NCBI RefSeq assembly: GCF_004078635.1
Contig: NZ_RZNB01000003.1
Span: forward strand, 124,001 to 188,000
DNA from: Labedella phragmitis
Lineage (GTDB): Bacteria; Actinomycetota; Actinomycetes; Actinomycetales; Microbacteriaceae
Length of the DNA stretch: 64,000 nt
Direction: 5' to 3'
Below are positions 9,302 through 17,665 of the stretch, in pieces (positions within the stretch are counted from its first letter, which is position 1; each line of letters starts with the position of its first letter). The position numbers were made by a program, and so were the translations under genes. The notes under the pieces were generated by a model, which saw only the letters and a program-made list of their open reading frames with translations, was not told the origin of the DNA and ran no database searches.

Positions 9302-10102
9302 TCAGATCAGGTCGTCGCGGCGGTTCGCGAGAACGGGGAGCGTCCTCCTGGCGTCATCGACCGCGGTCACGTCGAGGTCGACGACGAGCAGTTCCGGTGC
9401 CGGCCCCAAGCGGTGCAGCACCTCGCCGAACGGTGAGACGACGAGACTGCCGCCGACGCCCGTGGGGGCTCCGTCGACGACGTCGACGCCCGCGGTGATC
9501 GGGTCACCCTGGCCCACAGCCAGGACGATGCTCGTCGTGTCGAGAGCGCGCGCCCGCGCGAGCAGTTCCCATTGCTCGAACTTGCCGGGACCCGCGCCCC
9601 ACGAGGCAACGACGACCTGCACGACCGCGCCCGCTCGAGCGGTCGCCGTGAACAGATCGGGGAAGCGGATGTCGTAGCACGTCGCGAGGCCGAGAGTGGT
9701 GCTCCCGACGTCGACCGTGACGACCTCGTCGCCGGGCGTGACCGTGCGGGACTCGGCGAATCCGAACGCGTCGAAGAGGTGGAGCTTGTCGTACGTCGCG
9801 GTGCCGGCCGGACCGGCGACGAGCAGCGTGTTGCGCACACGACGCCCGTCTCCCGGCGTGAACATGCCGACGATGATCGTGATGCCGAGTGTCTCGGCGA
9901 GACGTCGGACGGCGGAGGCCCACGGCCCGTCGACCGGCTCGGCGATCTCGCGCAGGGGATGCCCGAAGGCACGCATCGTGGCCTCGGGGAAGACGACGAG
10001 TTCCGCCCCACGCTCCGCCGCTTCCTCGGACTGCTCGGCGACGAGCCGCAGGTTGGCCGCGGGATCCTCCGAGCTCACGATCTGAGCGAGCGCTACGCGC
10101 AT
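9302..10102 (-). CDS. Nitrilase-superfamily carbon-nitrogen hydrolase
   Basis: A 266-residue cytosolic amidase with the full Glu-Lys-Cys triad: Glu40 in VFPEATM, Lys106 in YDKLHLFDAFG and Cys142 in ATCYDIRFPDLF. The fold and length match the Nit/omega-amidase-like branch that hydrolyses small amides such as deaminated glutathione or 2-oxo-acid amides. The exact substrate is open. The frame continues far upstream, but the ATG at 10102 is preceded by a perfect AGGAGG six bases away and begins at the family-typical MRVALAQ. It diverges from the radical SAM gene; the 97-base gap holds the SOS box. Confidence 0.92.
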   Translation of the reverse strand: MRVALAQIVSSEDPAANLRLVAEQSEEAAERGAELVVFPEATMRAFGHPLREIAEPVDGPWASAVRRLAETLGITIIVGMFTPGDGRRVRNTLLVAGPAGTATYDKLHLFDAFGFAESRTVTPGDEVVTVDVGSTTLGLATCYDIRFPDLFTATARAGAVVQVVVASWGAGPGKFEQWELLARARALDTTSIVLAVGQGDPITAGVDVVDGAPTGVGGSLVVSPFGEVLHRLGPAPELLVVDLDVTAVDDARRTLPVLANRRDDLI

Positions 10103-10174
10103 GTCGACCTCCTCGTTCCTGCGGGCAACGTTACAGCGGCATCCCCGGGCGAGTGGAGATGGGGTGCACGATAT

Positions 10175-10190
10175 TCGAACGTATGTTCTA
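10175..10190. promoter_or_regulatory. LexA (SOS) box
   Basis: TCGAACGTATGTTCTA matches the actinobacterial LexA consensus TCGAAC-N4-GTTCGA at 11 of 12 defined positions. It ends immediately before the first possible start codon of the radical SAM gene and overlaps a TATGTT hexamer (10182-10187) that could be its -10 element. LexA bound here would block initiation. The divergent nitrilase gene starts 73 bases away and may also be affected. Confidence 0.7.
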
Positions 10191-10199
10191 ATGGACCGC

Positions 10200-11339
10200 A
10201 TGAGATGGAGTGAGCAGGGACTTCGAGTCGAGGAGCCGTCGACGCTACCCGGTCTGGCTCGCATCAACACGGTCGTCCGCAGTGTCACGACTCCGGAGTT
10301 TTCCGGGGTCACGTTCCACGAGATCCTCGCGAAGTCGGCGCTCAACAAGGTCCCGACGGGATCGGGCATGCCGTTCGGGTGGACCATCAATCCCTACCGG
10401 GGCTGCAGTCACGCGTGCGTGTACTGCTTCGCACGGCCGACGCACACGTACCTCGATCTCAACGCCGGCACCGATTTCGACACCCAGGTGATCGTGAAGA
10501 TCAACGTCGCGGAGGTGCTCGAGCGCGAGCTGCGAAAACCGAGTTGGCAGCACCACCCGGTGGCGCTCGGCACGAACACGGACCCGTACCAGCGCGCCGA
10601 GGGTCGCTACGAGCTCATGCCGGGCATCATCGGAGCCCTCGCCTCCTCTGGCACTCCGTTGTCGATCCTCACGAAGGGAACGCTCCTCCGTCGTGACATC
10701 CCGCTGCTCGTCGAGGCCTCTCGGCAGGTCCCCGTCGACGTCGCGATGTCCATCGCCATCTACGACGACGAACTGCAGAAGTCGATCGAACCGGGCACGC
10801 CGAGCGCCGCGGCACGACTCCGCACGGTCACGGCCGTCCGCGATGCGGGTCTCGATTGTTCCGTCTTCCTCATGCCGGTGCTGCCCTGGCTCACCGATTC
10901 GAAGGCGCACCTCGACGACGCCCTCCGCCGCGTGAAGGCGGCCGGGGCGACCTCCGTCCTCTACTCAGCGCTCCATTTGAAACCCGGCGTGAAGCCGTGG
11001 TTCATGCACTGGCTCGAGCGCACGCATCCAGAACTCGTTCCGCGTTACCGCGAGCTCTACTCGGCGGGCACCTACGCCCCGAAGGCGTACCGGCAGTGGC
11101 TCTCGCACCGCATCAGACCTCTCATCCGCGCCCACCGGCTCGACGAAGGCACCGAGGCGCCCGCCACCGGCGGCGTGCGGTCGAGCGCCCTCGGCCAGTT
11201 CCGTGACGGGGACGGCGAACGACGGCCCTCCCGGTTCACGAGCGAGGATCGTCGGCCGGCGATCTCGGCAGCCCCGCCGGCCGACCGCGCGCCGACGGCC
11301 GTTCAGTTCGAAACGGCCGACGAGCCGACCCTGTTCTAG
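10200..11339 (+). CDS. Rv2578c-family radical SAM protein, probably DNA-damage induced
   Basis: A 379-residue radical SAM enzyme. Cys69, 73 and 76 in GCSHACVYC form the CxxxCxxC site that binds the 4Fe-4S cluster and SAM. The surrounding MPFGWTINPYRGCSHAC and ALGTNTDPYQRAEG are characteristic of the actinobacterial Rv2578c group, distantly related to spore photoproduct lyase. I place the start at MRWSEQ (10200), as in relatives; ATG 10191 (three codons earlier) is possible. There is no clear ribosome binding site, and the promoter/SOS box abuts the start, which suggests a very short or absent leader. The last 60 residues are polar and unstructured. As I recall, the mycobacterial homologue belongs to the LexA regulon, which agrees with the box seen here. 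Its reaction is not established. Confidence 0.9.
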   Translation: MRWSEQGLRVEEPSTLPGLARINTVVRSVTTPEFSGVTFHEILAKSALNKVPTGSGMPFGWTINPYRGCSHACVYCFARPTHTYLDLNAGTDFDTQVIVKINVAEVLERELRKPSWQHHPVALGTNTDPYQRAEGRYELMPGIIGALASSGTPLSILTKGTLLRRDIPLLVEASRQVPVDVAMSIAIYDDELQKSIEPGTPSAAARLRTVTAVRDAGLDCSVFLMPVLPWLTDSKAHLDDALRRVKAAGATSVLYSALHLKPGVKPWFMHWLERTHPELVPRYRELYSAGTYAPKAYRQWLSHRIRPLIRAHRLDEGTEAPATGGVRSSALGQFRDGDGERRPSRFTSEDRRPAISAAPPADRAPTAVQFETADEPTLF

Positions 11340-11472
11340 AGCATCCCCGACCTACGCTCGAGGCATGGATCGGGTGCGAGCCGCCGAATCGCGCTGACTC
11401 CGGCGGAGCAGGTCTCTTGAGCCTCTCCTCAGCACACCCTCGTAGGCTGACCCGAGACCCCAGGAGGAACCC

Positions 11473-11883
11473 ATGCAGTGCCCCACAGACGGCTCCACTC
11501 TCGTGATGTCCGAGCGCAGCGGCGTCGAGATCGACTATTGCCCCACGTGCCGCGGCGTCTGGCTCGACCGTGGCGAACTCGACAAGATCCTCGATCGCGC
11601 CGCCTCCGAGATGGCCGGGCGACCCGCTCCGGCGACCCCGGCCGCACCCTTCGTCGGCGACGGTTTCAGCGGTCCCGCGTCCGGCTTTTCCGACAGCCGT
11701 GGCTACGACAACCGCGGGTACGACAGCCGGGGCTACGACGATCGTGGATACGGCGACCGCGACCAGCGCGACGGACGCGACCGATCGGATCGGGACGGCT
11801 ACGGCCGGGGAGCGTATGGTCGCGATGGCGACGCTCGGGGCCGCAAGAAGCGCGAGAGCTGGCTCAGCGACCTCTTCGACTGA
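11473..11883 (+). CDS. TFIIB-type zinc-ribbon protein with Tyr/Asp/Arg/Gly repeat tail
   Basis: A 136-residue protein. The first 45 residues form a zf-TFIIB ribbon: Cys3, then CPTCRGVWLDRGELDKI with two further Cys, the pattern of this bacterial domain. Residues about 70-115 are a repetitive tail (RGYDNRGYDSRGYDDRGYGD and similar) with alternating Tyr, Asp, Arg and Gly. It ends in a basic patch and an amphipathic SWLSDLFD. The tail is probably disordered and could mediate weak RNA or protein contacts. The gene stands alone with an excellent ribosome binding site (AGGAGG, 5 bases before ATG). Function is unknown. Confidence 0.85.
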   Translation: MQCPTDGSTLVMSERSGVEIDYCPTCRGVWLDRGELDKILDRAASEMAGRPAPATPAAPFVGDGFSGPASGFSDSRGYDNRGYDSRGYDDRGYGDRDQRDGRDRSDRDGYGRGAYGRDGDARGRKKRESWLSDLFD

Positions 11884-11914
11884 GCGATCCGCCGTCGCGC
11901 ATCACGACAGCGGA

Positions 11915-13018
11915 TCAACGACGCGTGGAGACGAGCCGCCCCTCGCGGCGGCTCTCCACCGGGAACCATGCTCGCGGCTCCAGCAGCCAGCGCAGCCGCG
12001 ATCCGAGGATCCAGCCTCCGACGAGGCGACACGCGATGATCACGAGGATCGCGGCGACCGGCGGGACGATCGTTCCCCACAGCTGTGGGTTCTCGCCGAG
12101 GACGGTGTCGAGGCCGACGATGCCCACGACGCCGCTGATCGCCGAGATGGCGAAGATGTGGAAGATGTAGACGGGTAGAGTCATCCGGCCGACGGCGCCG
12201 AAGCCGCGGAGCACCGGAGTGCGCATGTCGAGGAGCGCGAGAGCGTTGAGGGACACCCACAAGGCGATCACGGCGAGCACGAACCTGCCCGGTCCGAGGA
12301 GCCCCGTCGCGGCGAGGAGCGCATAGACGGCGGCATAGCCGACGACTCCCCCGGCCAGACGAAGCACGCTGGCCCGCTCCATCGCGGCGAGCCAGAGCGG
12401 CCGGCCGACGACCCCGAGGACGAACCAGACGGCGTTCTCCGCGACCGAGCCGAGCTTGAGCGCGTCCATGGGATCGGTGAGGACCCCGAGCGTCGCGTCC
12501 TCGATCGACTGACCCTCGATCGAGAGCACGGCGAGCGGCACGAGCGCCCAGGCCGCGTGGCGACCGAGCACCTTCTGCAGACCCCACGCCAGGAGGAAGA
12601 ACGCCGGCAGCGCCCAGAGATACCAGAAGGACGTCGGCAGGATGAGGCTCAACGCGAGTTCGCCGGCGGTGGGGGCGTCTCCACCGCCGCGCGCCGCGGG
12701 GAGGAAGAGACGCGAGAGGAAGAGGAACGTCCACAGCGCGTAGACGACGTAGAGCCCGATCGTGCGCGCCTGGCTCGAACGCAACGGTCGCGACAACGCC
12801 CGGACGGCGAGGAAACCGGAGAGGAAGAAGAACAGGGGCATGCGGAGCGGCGAGAGGATCTCGCTCACCGTCCACCAGATCGCGGCGGAACCGCGGTTGA
12901 TCTCGCCCTCGAACCAGAGGGAGAAGTGACGAAGCACGACGAGGGCCATGCAGATGCCCTTGGCCACGTCCACCCAGAGGTAGCGCGCTCCGACGACACC
13001 CGCCTGTTGCTCGCGCAT
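11915..13018 (-). CDS. Acyltransferase 3 family membrane protein (second copy of the family)
   Basis: A 367-residue membrane protein with about ten helices and acyltransferase-3 landmarks: YLWVDVAKGICMALVVLRHFSLW near the start (Asp and the helix-1 His) and SPLRMPLFFFLSGFLAVRAL, the 'MPLFFFLSGF' motif. It presumably acylates a cell-envelope glycan. It is not closely similar to the protein at 4637-5959; both share only family motifs. The ATG at 13018 is preferred over one five codons upstream because GGGAGGG lies 4 bases before it. It is convergent with the zinc-ribbon gene. Confidence 0.86.
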   Translation of the reverse strand: MREQQAGVVGARYLWVDVAKGICMALVVLRHFSLWFEGEINRGSAAIWWTVSEILSPLRMPLFFFLSGFLAVRALSRPLRSSQARTIGLYVVYALWTFLFLSRLFLPAARGGGDAPTAGELALSLILPTSFWYLWALPAFFLLAWGLQKVLGRHAAWALVPLAVLSIEGQSIEDATLGVLTDPMDALKLGSVAENAVWFVLGVVGRPLWLAAMERASVLRLAGGVVGYAAVYALLAATGLLGPGRFVLAVIALWVSLNALALLDMRTPVLRGFGAVGRMTLPVYIFHIFAISAISGVVGIVGLDTVLGENPQLWGTIVPPVAAILVIIACRLVGGWILGSRLRWLLEPRAWFPVESRREGRLVSTRR

Positions 13019-13121
13019 GGACCCTCCCGCCACCCGACGGTCGGGCTACCCACACGATACGCGACGATCCCTCACGTATCCAATCCCCCGCTCGGGGGCC
13101 GAGCGGGGGAACGGACGGGGT

Positions 13122-15191
13122 TCAGCGGGTCGCGAGTTCCTCGAGCAACTCGTCGCCCGGCTGCGTCTCCTCGAAGTCCGCGTCGATCTCCGCTCGCTCG
13201 AGCAACTCGCTCATGCGACGCTGACGACTGCGAGTGATGAGGGTGACGACGGTTCCCTCCTTACCGGCGCGGCCCGTGCGCCCCGACCGGTGGAGGTACG
13301 TCTTGTACTCGTCGGGAGCGTCCGCCTGGACCACGAGGGTGATGTCGTCGACGTGGATACCTCGCGCGGCGACGTCCGTCGCGACGAGCACGTTGACGCG
13401 ACCGGAGGTCAGCTTCTCGAGGTTCCGGGTGCGGCGGGCCTGGTTGAGGTCGCCGTGGAGCGCGACGGCGAGGATGCCGGCGTCCTCGAGCTGGTCCGTG
13501 AGACGCTCGGCGTACGCGCGGGTACGGGCGAAGACGAGGGTCTTCTCCTCGCGGCTCGCGAGCCGCTCGATGACGGCGTCCTTGTCGCGGTGCTCGATCA
13601 CGAGGACACGGTGGTCGATCGTCGACGACGCCTGGTCCTCTCCCGCGACCTCGTGCACGGTCGGCTCCTTGAGGAACTCGTCGACGAGCGCGGCGACGCC
13701 GCGGTCGAGGGTCGCCGAGAAGAGCAGTTTCTGGCCGCCCGACGCCGTGCGACGGAGGATGCGCTGGACCGGCTCGAGGAACCCGAGGTCGCACATGTGG
13801 TCTGCCTCGTCGAGGACGGTGAGAGTGACCTCGGAGAGATCGAGTCGCCCCTGCTCGATGAGGTCCTCGATGCGTCCCGGCGTGCCGATCACGATGTCGA
13901 CGCCACGCTGCAGCGCACCGACCTGTCGTCCCTGCGGCACTCCGCCGTAGATCTGCGTCGTGAAGAGGCCGACGCTGCGGGCGATCGGCTGCACCGTTCC
14001 GTCGATCTGGAGCGCGAGTTCGCGCGTCGGTGCGAGGATCAGGGCGCGAGGCTTGCGGCCCATCTGGCGCTTCTTGCCGCCACCGTTCTCCATGAGCTTC
14101 TCGACGAGAGGAGCGCCGAAGGCGATCGTCTTGCCGCTGCCCGTGCGTCCGCGCCCCAGGACGTCGCGACCCGCGAGCACGTCGGGGATCGTCGCAGCCT
14201 GGATGGGGAACGGCGTCTCGGCGCCGAGTTCGACGAGGGCACGCGTGATGTTGCCGCCGAGGCCGAGGTCCGAGAAGGTCACTCCGTCGACGTCTGCCGC
14301 CTGGATGGCCTCGGCCTCGAGGCGCTCGAGCACGACGTCGTCGGTCGGCGTGTATCGGTGCGCGTCGTCGCGGCGAGGCACTGACGAACGGTCGGAGCGA
14401 CCGCTCCCGCGGTCGTCGCGGAACGAACGGTCGTCGCGACGGGGACGCTCGGTCCGCGCGAAGCGGTCGTCGCGACGGCCCCGGTCGTCGCGACGGCCCC
14501 GGTCGTCGCGCTGGGGACGGTCGTCCGTCGAGAACCGGCTTGTCCGACCGGTCGGGCGCTCCTCGCGGCGCGAACGGTCGTCACGGGAGAAGCGGTCGTC
14601 ACGACGAGGGCGCTCCTCACGGGAGAAACGGTCGTCACGAGCGGGACGCTCGGAACGACTCGGACGCTCGTCACGGGAGAAACGATCGTCACGACGCGGA
14701 CGGTCGTCACGGGAGAAACGGTCATCACGCGACGGACGGTCCGAATGCGCCGAACGGTCATCCCGACGCGGACGGTCACCACGAGCGAACCGGTCGTCCC
14801 GCGCCGGGCGGTCCGAACGGGCCGGACGCTCGTCACGCGAGAAGCGATCGTCACGACGCGGACGGTCGTCACGGGAGGAGCGGTCATCACGCTGAGGGCG
14901 ATCCGAACGTGCGGGACGCTCGCCTCGAGGCGAGCGGTCGTCGCGGCGGGGACGCTCATCGCGGGAGAACCTGTCGTCGCGAGCGGGGCGATCCGACCGG
15001 GAGCCGCGCTCCTCGGCACGAGCCGCACGCTCGTCGGCGTTCCACCGGACCTTCGTCGGCACCTCCTCCTCGCGGAAACCGCGGTGCTTCGGGCTGCGAC
15101 TGCCGGGTCGGGCGGTCGAGCGCTTCGAGGCGTAGGAGGGATCGAAGTTGCGGGCGGGGCGACCGCCGGCGGGCTTCTTGTTCTTGGGCAT
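13122..15191 (-). CDS. DEAD-box RNA helicase with long RD-rich N-terminal extension
   Basis: A 689-residue ATP-dependent RNA helicase of the RhlE/DeaD type. The core (about 300-689) has a Q motif (PFPIQAATIP), Walker A GRTGSGKT (about 349), DEAD in VLDEADHM (about 460), SAT in LFSATLD, and HRSGRTGRAG. Residues about 62-265 are tandem imperfect repeats of seven to eight residues, such as RDDRFSRDERPRR, almost purely Arg, Asp, Ser, Glu and Pro. Bacterial DEAD proteins usually carry such tails at the C-terminus; here it is N-terminal and the C-terminus is short. The tail probably binds RNA and may promote condensates. The ATG at 15191 (MPKNKKPAGGRPARNFDPSYAS) has GGAAGG 8 bases upstream. A cold- or stress-induced role is typical of the family. 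Confidence 0.95.
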   Translation of the reverse strand: MPKNKKPAGGRPARNFDPSYASKRSTARPGSRSPKHRGFREEEVPTKVRWNADERAARAEERGSRSDRPARDDRFSRDERPRRDDRSPRGERPARSDRPQRDDRSSRDDRPRRDDRFSRDERPARSDRPARDDRFARGDRPRRDDRSAHSDRPSRDDRFSRDDRPRRDDRFSRDERPSRSERPARDDRFSREERPRRDDRFSRDDRSRREERPTGRTSRFSTDDRPQRDDRGRRDDRGRRDDRFARTERPRRDDRSFRDDRGSGRSDRSSVPRRDDAHRYTPTDDVVLERLEAEAIQAADVDGVTFSDLGLGGNITRALVELGAETPFPIQAATIPDVLAGRDVLGRGRTGSGKTIAFGAPLVEKLMENGGGKKRQMGRKPRALILAPTRELALQIDGTVQPIARSVGLFTTQIYGGVPQGRQVGALQRGVDIVIGTPGRIEDLIEQGRLDLSEVTLTVLDEADHMCDLGFLEPVQRILRRTASGGQKLLFSATLDRGVAALVDEFLKEPTVHEVAGEDQASSTIDHRVLVIEHRDKDAVIERLASREEKTLVFARTRAYAERLTDQLEDAGILAVALHGDLNQARRTRNLEKLTSGRVNVLVATDVAARGIHVDDITLVVQADAPDEYKTYLHRSGRTGRAGKEGTVVTLITRSRQRRMSELLERAEIDADFEETQPGDELLEELATR
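14395..15005 (-). repeat. Degenerate tandem repeats encoding the RD-rich helicase tail
   Basis: About 600 bases of imperfect tandem repeats with recurring GGTCGTCACG/GGACGGTCGTC blocks on the plus strand. On the minus strand they encode units such as RRDDRFSRDERP. The repeat is at both DNA and protein level, so unit number may vary among strains. Confidence 0.75.
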
Positions 15192-15579
15192 CGTGTGCCT
15201 TCCAGGGTTGTTCGCGTCAAACAGCGTCGTCGCACCGTGGCGGAACGCCACGCTCGAACACCCGGGCTGCCGATGGCCGGGGACCGTTCACTCGATGTGA
15301 TCTCACCAGCGTTTTCGCTGGGAACCGGTCCTCCGGACGAACAGTGACGCACGCGGGGGTAGAGAAGCCGCGCCGTCCAGAAACCGACCTCCCAACGTTA
15401 CAGCATGGAGACGCGAAGGTCACGCGCCCCTCCGTATCGACATACCGCGATTCGTCCGCTTCCCGCAAGGCCCCTACCCGTGTACCCGGGTACCCCTAGG
15501 TTGGGTGGCGCGGTCGAGGTTCGACCGCTCGCGGTGGTGCCACACGACGGACCGCCGCACCAACATGGAGGTGTGACAC
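15192..15579. other. Divergent intergenic region between helicase and GlsB genes
   Basis: No credible gene in 388 bases. The helicase gene would have a long leader if transcription starts near TAACGT (minus strand, about 15395-15400). On the plus side, the segment GGGTACCCCTAGGTTGG (about 15488-15504) just upstream of the GlsB gene may contain promoter elements for a stress sigma factor. No clean -35/-10 pair could be assigned. Confidence 0.4.
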
Positions 15580-15843
15580 ATGGGATTCCTCGGATTTCTC
15601 CTGCTCGGATTGATTGCCGGCGCGATCGCGAAGCTCATTCTTCCCGGCCGTCAGGGCGGCGGATGGCTCATCACGCTCGTCCTCGGAGTCGTCGGAGCTC
15701 TGCTCGGTGGCTTCATCGGTAGCCTGCTCTTCGGCCGCGGTCTCGAAGAGTTCTTCGACATCGGCACCTGGCTCCTCGCGATCGGTGGCGCGATCATCGT
15801 GCTCCTGATCTACGGCGCCGTCACGGGCCGCAAGCGCGCCTGA
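15580..15843 (+). CDS. GlsB/YeaQ/YmgE family stress-response membrane protein
   Basis: An 87-residue membrane protein with three hydrophobic helices and the Gly-rich family pattern: GFLLLGLIAGAIAKLILPG, then a tight GGWLITLVLGVVGALLGGFIG segment, and a basic C-terminus GRKRA. Members (PF04226, formerly 'transglycosylase-associated') accumulate under general stress; no enzymatic role is established. Excellent ribosome binding site (GGAGGTG, 6 bases before the ATG). A strong terminator follows 17 bases after the stop, so it is monocistronic. Confidence 0.92.
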   Translation: MGFLGFLLLGLIAGAIAKLILPGRQGGGWLITLVLGVVGALLGGFIGSLLFGRGLEEFFDIGTWLLAIGGAIIVLLIYGAVTGRKRA

Positions 15844-15859
15844 CGCGTCTGACGTAAAC

Positions 15860-15895
15860 GACAGCGCCTCCCCGGTTCTCCGGGGAGGCGCTGTC
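15860..15895 (+). terminator. Intrinsic terminator after the GlsB gene
   Basis: A perfect 16-bp inverted repeat (GACAGCGCCTCCCCGG and its complement) around a TTCT loop, 17 bases after the stop codon. There is only a weak T-rich tail (GCGTTG), as is common in high-GC actinobacteria. It may also serve the convergent gene at 15947. Confidence 0.85.
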
Positions 15896-15946
15896 GCGTT
15901 GTGCTCGGGGTCGACGCAGCCCGCGGGGCCGACACGACCGAGAGAG

Positions 15947-16957
15947 TCAGCGCGCTCCGACGATCGCCTCGACCTCTGCGGCGTCTACCTCACCGACGAA
16001 CCGGGGGCTCCAGGCGGGAGCGAAGTCCTTGTCCACGACTTGAGCGCGAACCCCTTCCGCGAAGTCAGGCCGTGCGAAGAGCGCCATCGATACGGAGAGG
16101 TCGCGGGCGAGAACACGCTCGAGGTCGTCGTCGAGAGCTGCTCGTTCGATCGAACGCAACGTGACGGCGAGGGACGTCGGCGACATCCGCTCGATCGCCT
16201 CAGCGGCTTCCGCTGCTCCTGGCTCCGGCCGCGAACGCAGGTTGTCGAGGATCGTGCCGACGGAGTCCGCGTCGTAGGAGGCGTCGATCCAAGCGCGTTG
16301 CGCGGCGAGGTCGGACGCCGGAGCACCGACCGCGACTCGCGCAACGACTCTCGCCGCGTCAGGGCCGGGGACGATGAGCCCGTCGACGAGCTCCAAGAGA
16401 TCGCGCGAGGGGACGAAGGCGTCGGCGAAACCCGTCGCGATCGCGTCGGCGCCCGTCATCGTCGCGGCCGTGAGCCCGAGGTGGAGACCGAGGAGTCCGG
16501 GAGCGCGAGCCAACAGAAGCGCTCCCCCGACATCCGGAGCGAGTCCGATGCGCACCTCGGGCATCGCGACGCGCGACCGTTCCGTCACGACGCGGATCGC
16601 GGCGTGGCCGCCCAGGCCGACGCCCCCGCCCATGGTGATGCCGTCCATGACGGCGACGACGGGTTTCGGGTAGCGGGCGATCTGCAGCACGGTGGCGTAC
16701 TCGAGTTCCCAGAACGCTCGGGCATCGTCGGTACCGCCGTCGGCGATCAGACGCACGTCTCCACCCGCGCAGAAGGCGCGGTCGCCGGCGCCGTCGAGGA
16801 GCACGGCCTCGACGGCAGGATCGTCCTGCCAGGTCGTGAGCGCGTTCGACAGCCGGGAGAGGATCGCGGGCGTCAGTGCGTTCAGGCGCGAAGGCCGATC
16901 GAGCGTGATGTGGCCGAGGCGGCCCTCCACGCGGATGTCGACACCGTCGTCTGTCAT
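15947..16957 (-). CDS. 3-hydroxyisobutyryl-CoA hydrolase (enoyl-CoA hydratase/isomerase family)
   Basis: A 336-residue crotonase-fold enzyme. It has the oxyanion-hole motifs FCAGGDVRLI and GITMGGGVGLGGH. MPEVRIGLAPDVGG, with the catalytic Glu and Asp, distinguishes 3-hydroxyisobutyryl-CoA hydrolases from plain hydratases. The C-terminal extension carries RPDFAEGVRAQVVDKDFAPAW, also typical of hydrolases of valine breakdown. It would free 3-hydroxyisobutyrate from CoA in the cytosol. The frame is open 30 codons upstream; the ATG at 16957 begins just before the fold. The divergent neighbour begins 83 bases away. Confidence 0.9.
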   Translation of the reverse strand: MTDDGVDIRVEGRLGHITLDRPSRLNALTPAILSRLSNALTTWQDDPAVEAVLLDGAGDRAFCAGGDVRLIADGGTDDARAFWELEYATVLQIARYPKPVVAVMDGITMGGGVGLGGHAAIRVVTERSRVAMPEVRIGLAPDVGGALLLARAPGLLGLHLGLTAATMTGADAIATGFADAFVPSRDLLELVDGLIVPGPDAARVVARVAVGAPASDLAAQRAWIDASYDADSVGTILDNLRSRPEPGAAEAAEAIERMSPTSLAVTLRSIERAALDDDLERVLARDLSVSMALFARPDFAEGVRAQVVDKDFAPAWSPRFVGEVDAAEVEAIVGAR

Positions 16958-17040
16958 GTGCCCAGAGTATTGCCCCGGGCCGGTGGGACGAAAACGGGCG
17001 TCGTTACCCGCCGGAAACGACCGTGCACGATGCTGGAGAC

Positions 17041-17619
17041 ATGGCACACCAACCGATCACGGTCTCGATCGAGCGAGCGGTCGATCCCGCTCGCATCACC
17101 GAGGCCACAGCATGGGTCCAGACCGGGATCCAGCTCGCGAACAAGTACCCCGGGTTCCTCGGCTCCGGCTGGGTGAGGGCCGGAGAGCAGTCCGCCACGT
17201 GGCACATGCTCTACCGCTTCACCGACGAGGCCACCCTCACGGCGTGGGAGGACTCCCCCGAACGACAGTGGTGGCTCGGAACGGGCCGCGACTTCGCCCG
17301 GGAGTCGCGCGTCGAACGCCGGACCGGCATCGAGGGCTGGTTCGACACCCCCGTCGAGCGATCTGTCGAGCTCGAGGGTGCCCCCGAACCCGTCGAGCGC
17401 ATCGTCCCGCCGCGGTGGAAGCAGGCGGTGAGCATCTGGCTCGGGTTCTTTCCCGTCAACCTCGCGTTCAGTCTCCTCGTGGGCCTCGTCCCCGGCTGGG
17501 ACGGGGTCGCGGTGTTCTGGCGGGTGCTCATCACGACCCTCGTCCTGACCCCGATCATGACCTTCTGGGTGCTTCCCGCGGTCACCCGGATCATCCGCCC
17601 CTGGTTGCACGCGAGCTGA
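17041..17619 (+). CDS. ABM-fold (antibiotic biosynthesis monooxygenase-like) membrane-anchored protein
   Basis: A 192-residue protein in two parts. Residues 1-100 form an ABM-type ferredoxin-like fold (VSIERAVDPARITEATAWVQTG..., TWHMLYRFTDEATLTAWEDS). Residues about 125-185 hold two hydrophobic helices (AVSIWLGFFPVNLAFSLLVGL and a later one). This layout matches the COG3224-type family of membrane-tethered ABM proteins of unknown function. The frame is open six codons upstream, but the ATG at 17041 has TGGAG 4 bases before it. It sits alone between a hydrolase and a transporter. Confidence 0.8.
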   Translation: MAHQPITVSIERAVDPARITEATAWVQTGIQLANKYPGFLGSGWVRAGEQSATWHMLYRFTDEATLTAWEDSPERQWWLGTGRDFARESRVERRTGIEGWFDTPVERSVELEGAPEPVERIVPPRWKQAVSIWLGFFPVNLAFSLLVGLVPGWDGVAVFWRVLITTLVLTPIMTFWVLPAVTRIIRPWLHAS

Positions 17620-17665
17620 CCGCCACGGGCCGGGGCGCGAGCACCGTGCGGACTAGGATCGCTCC

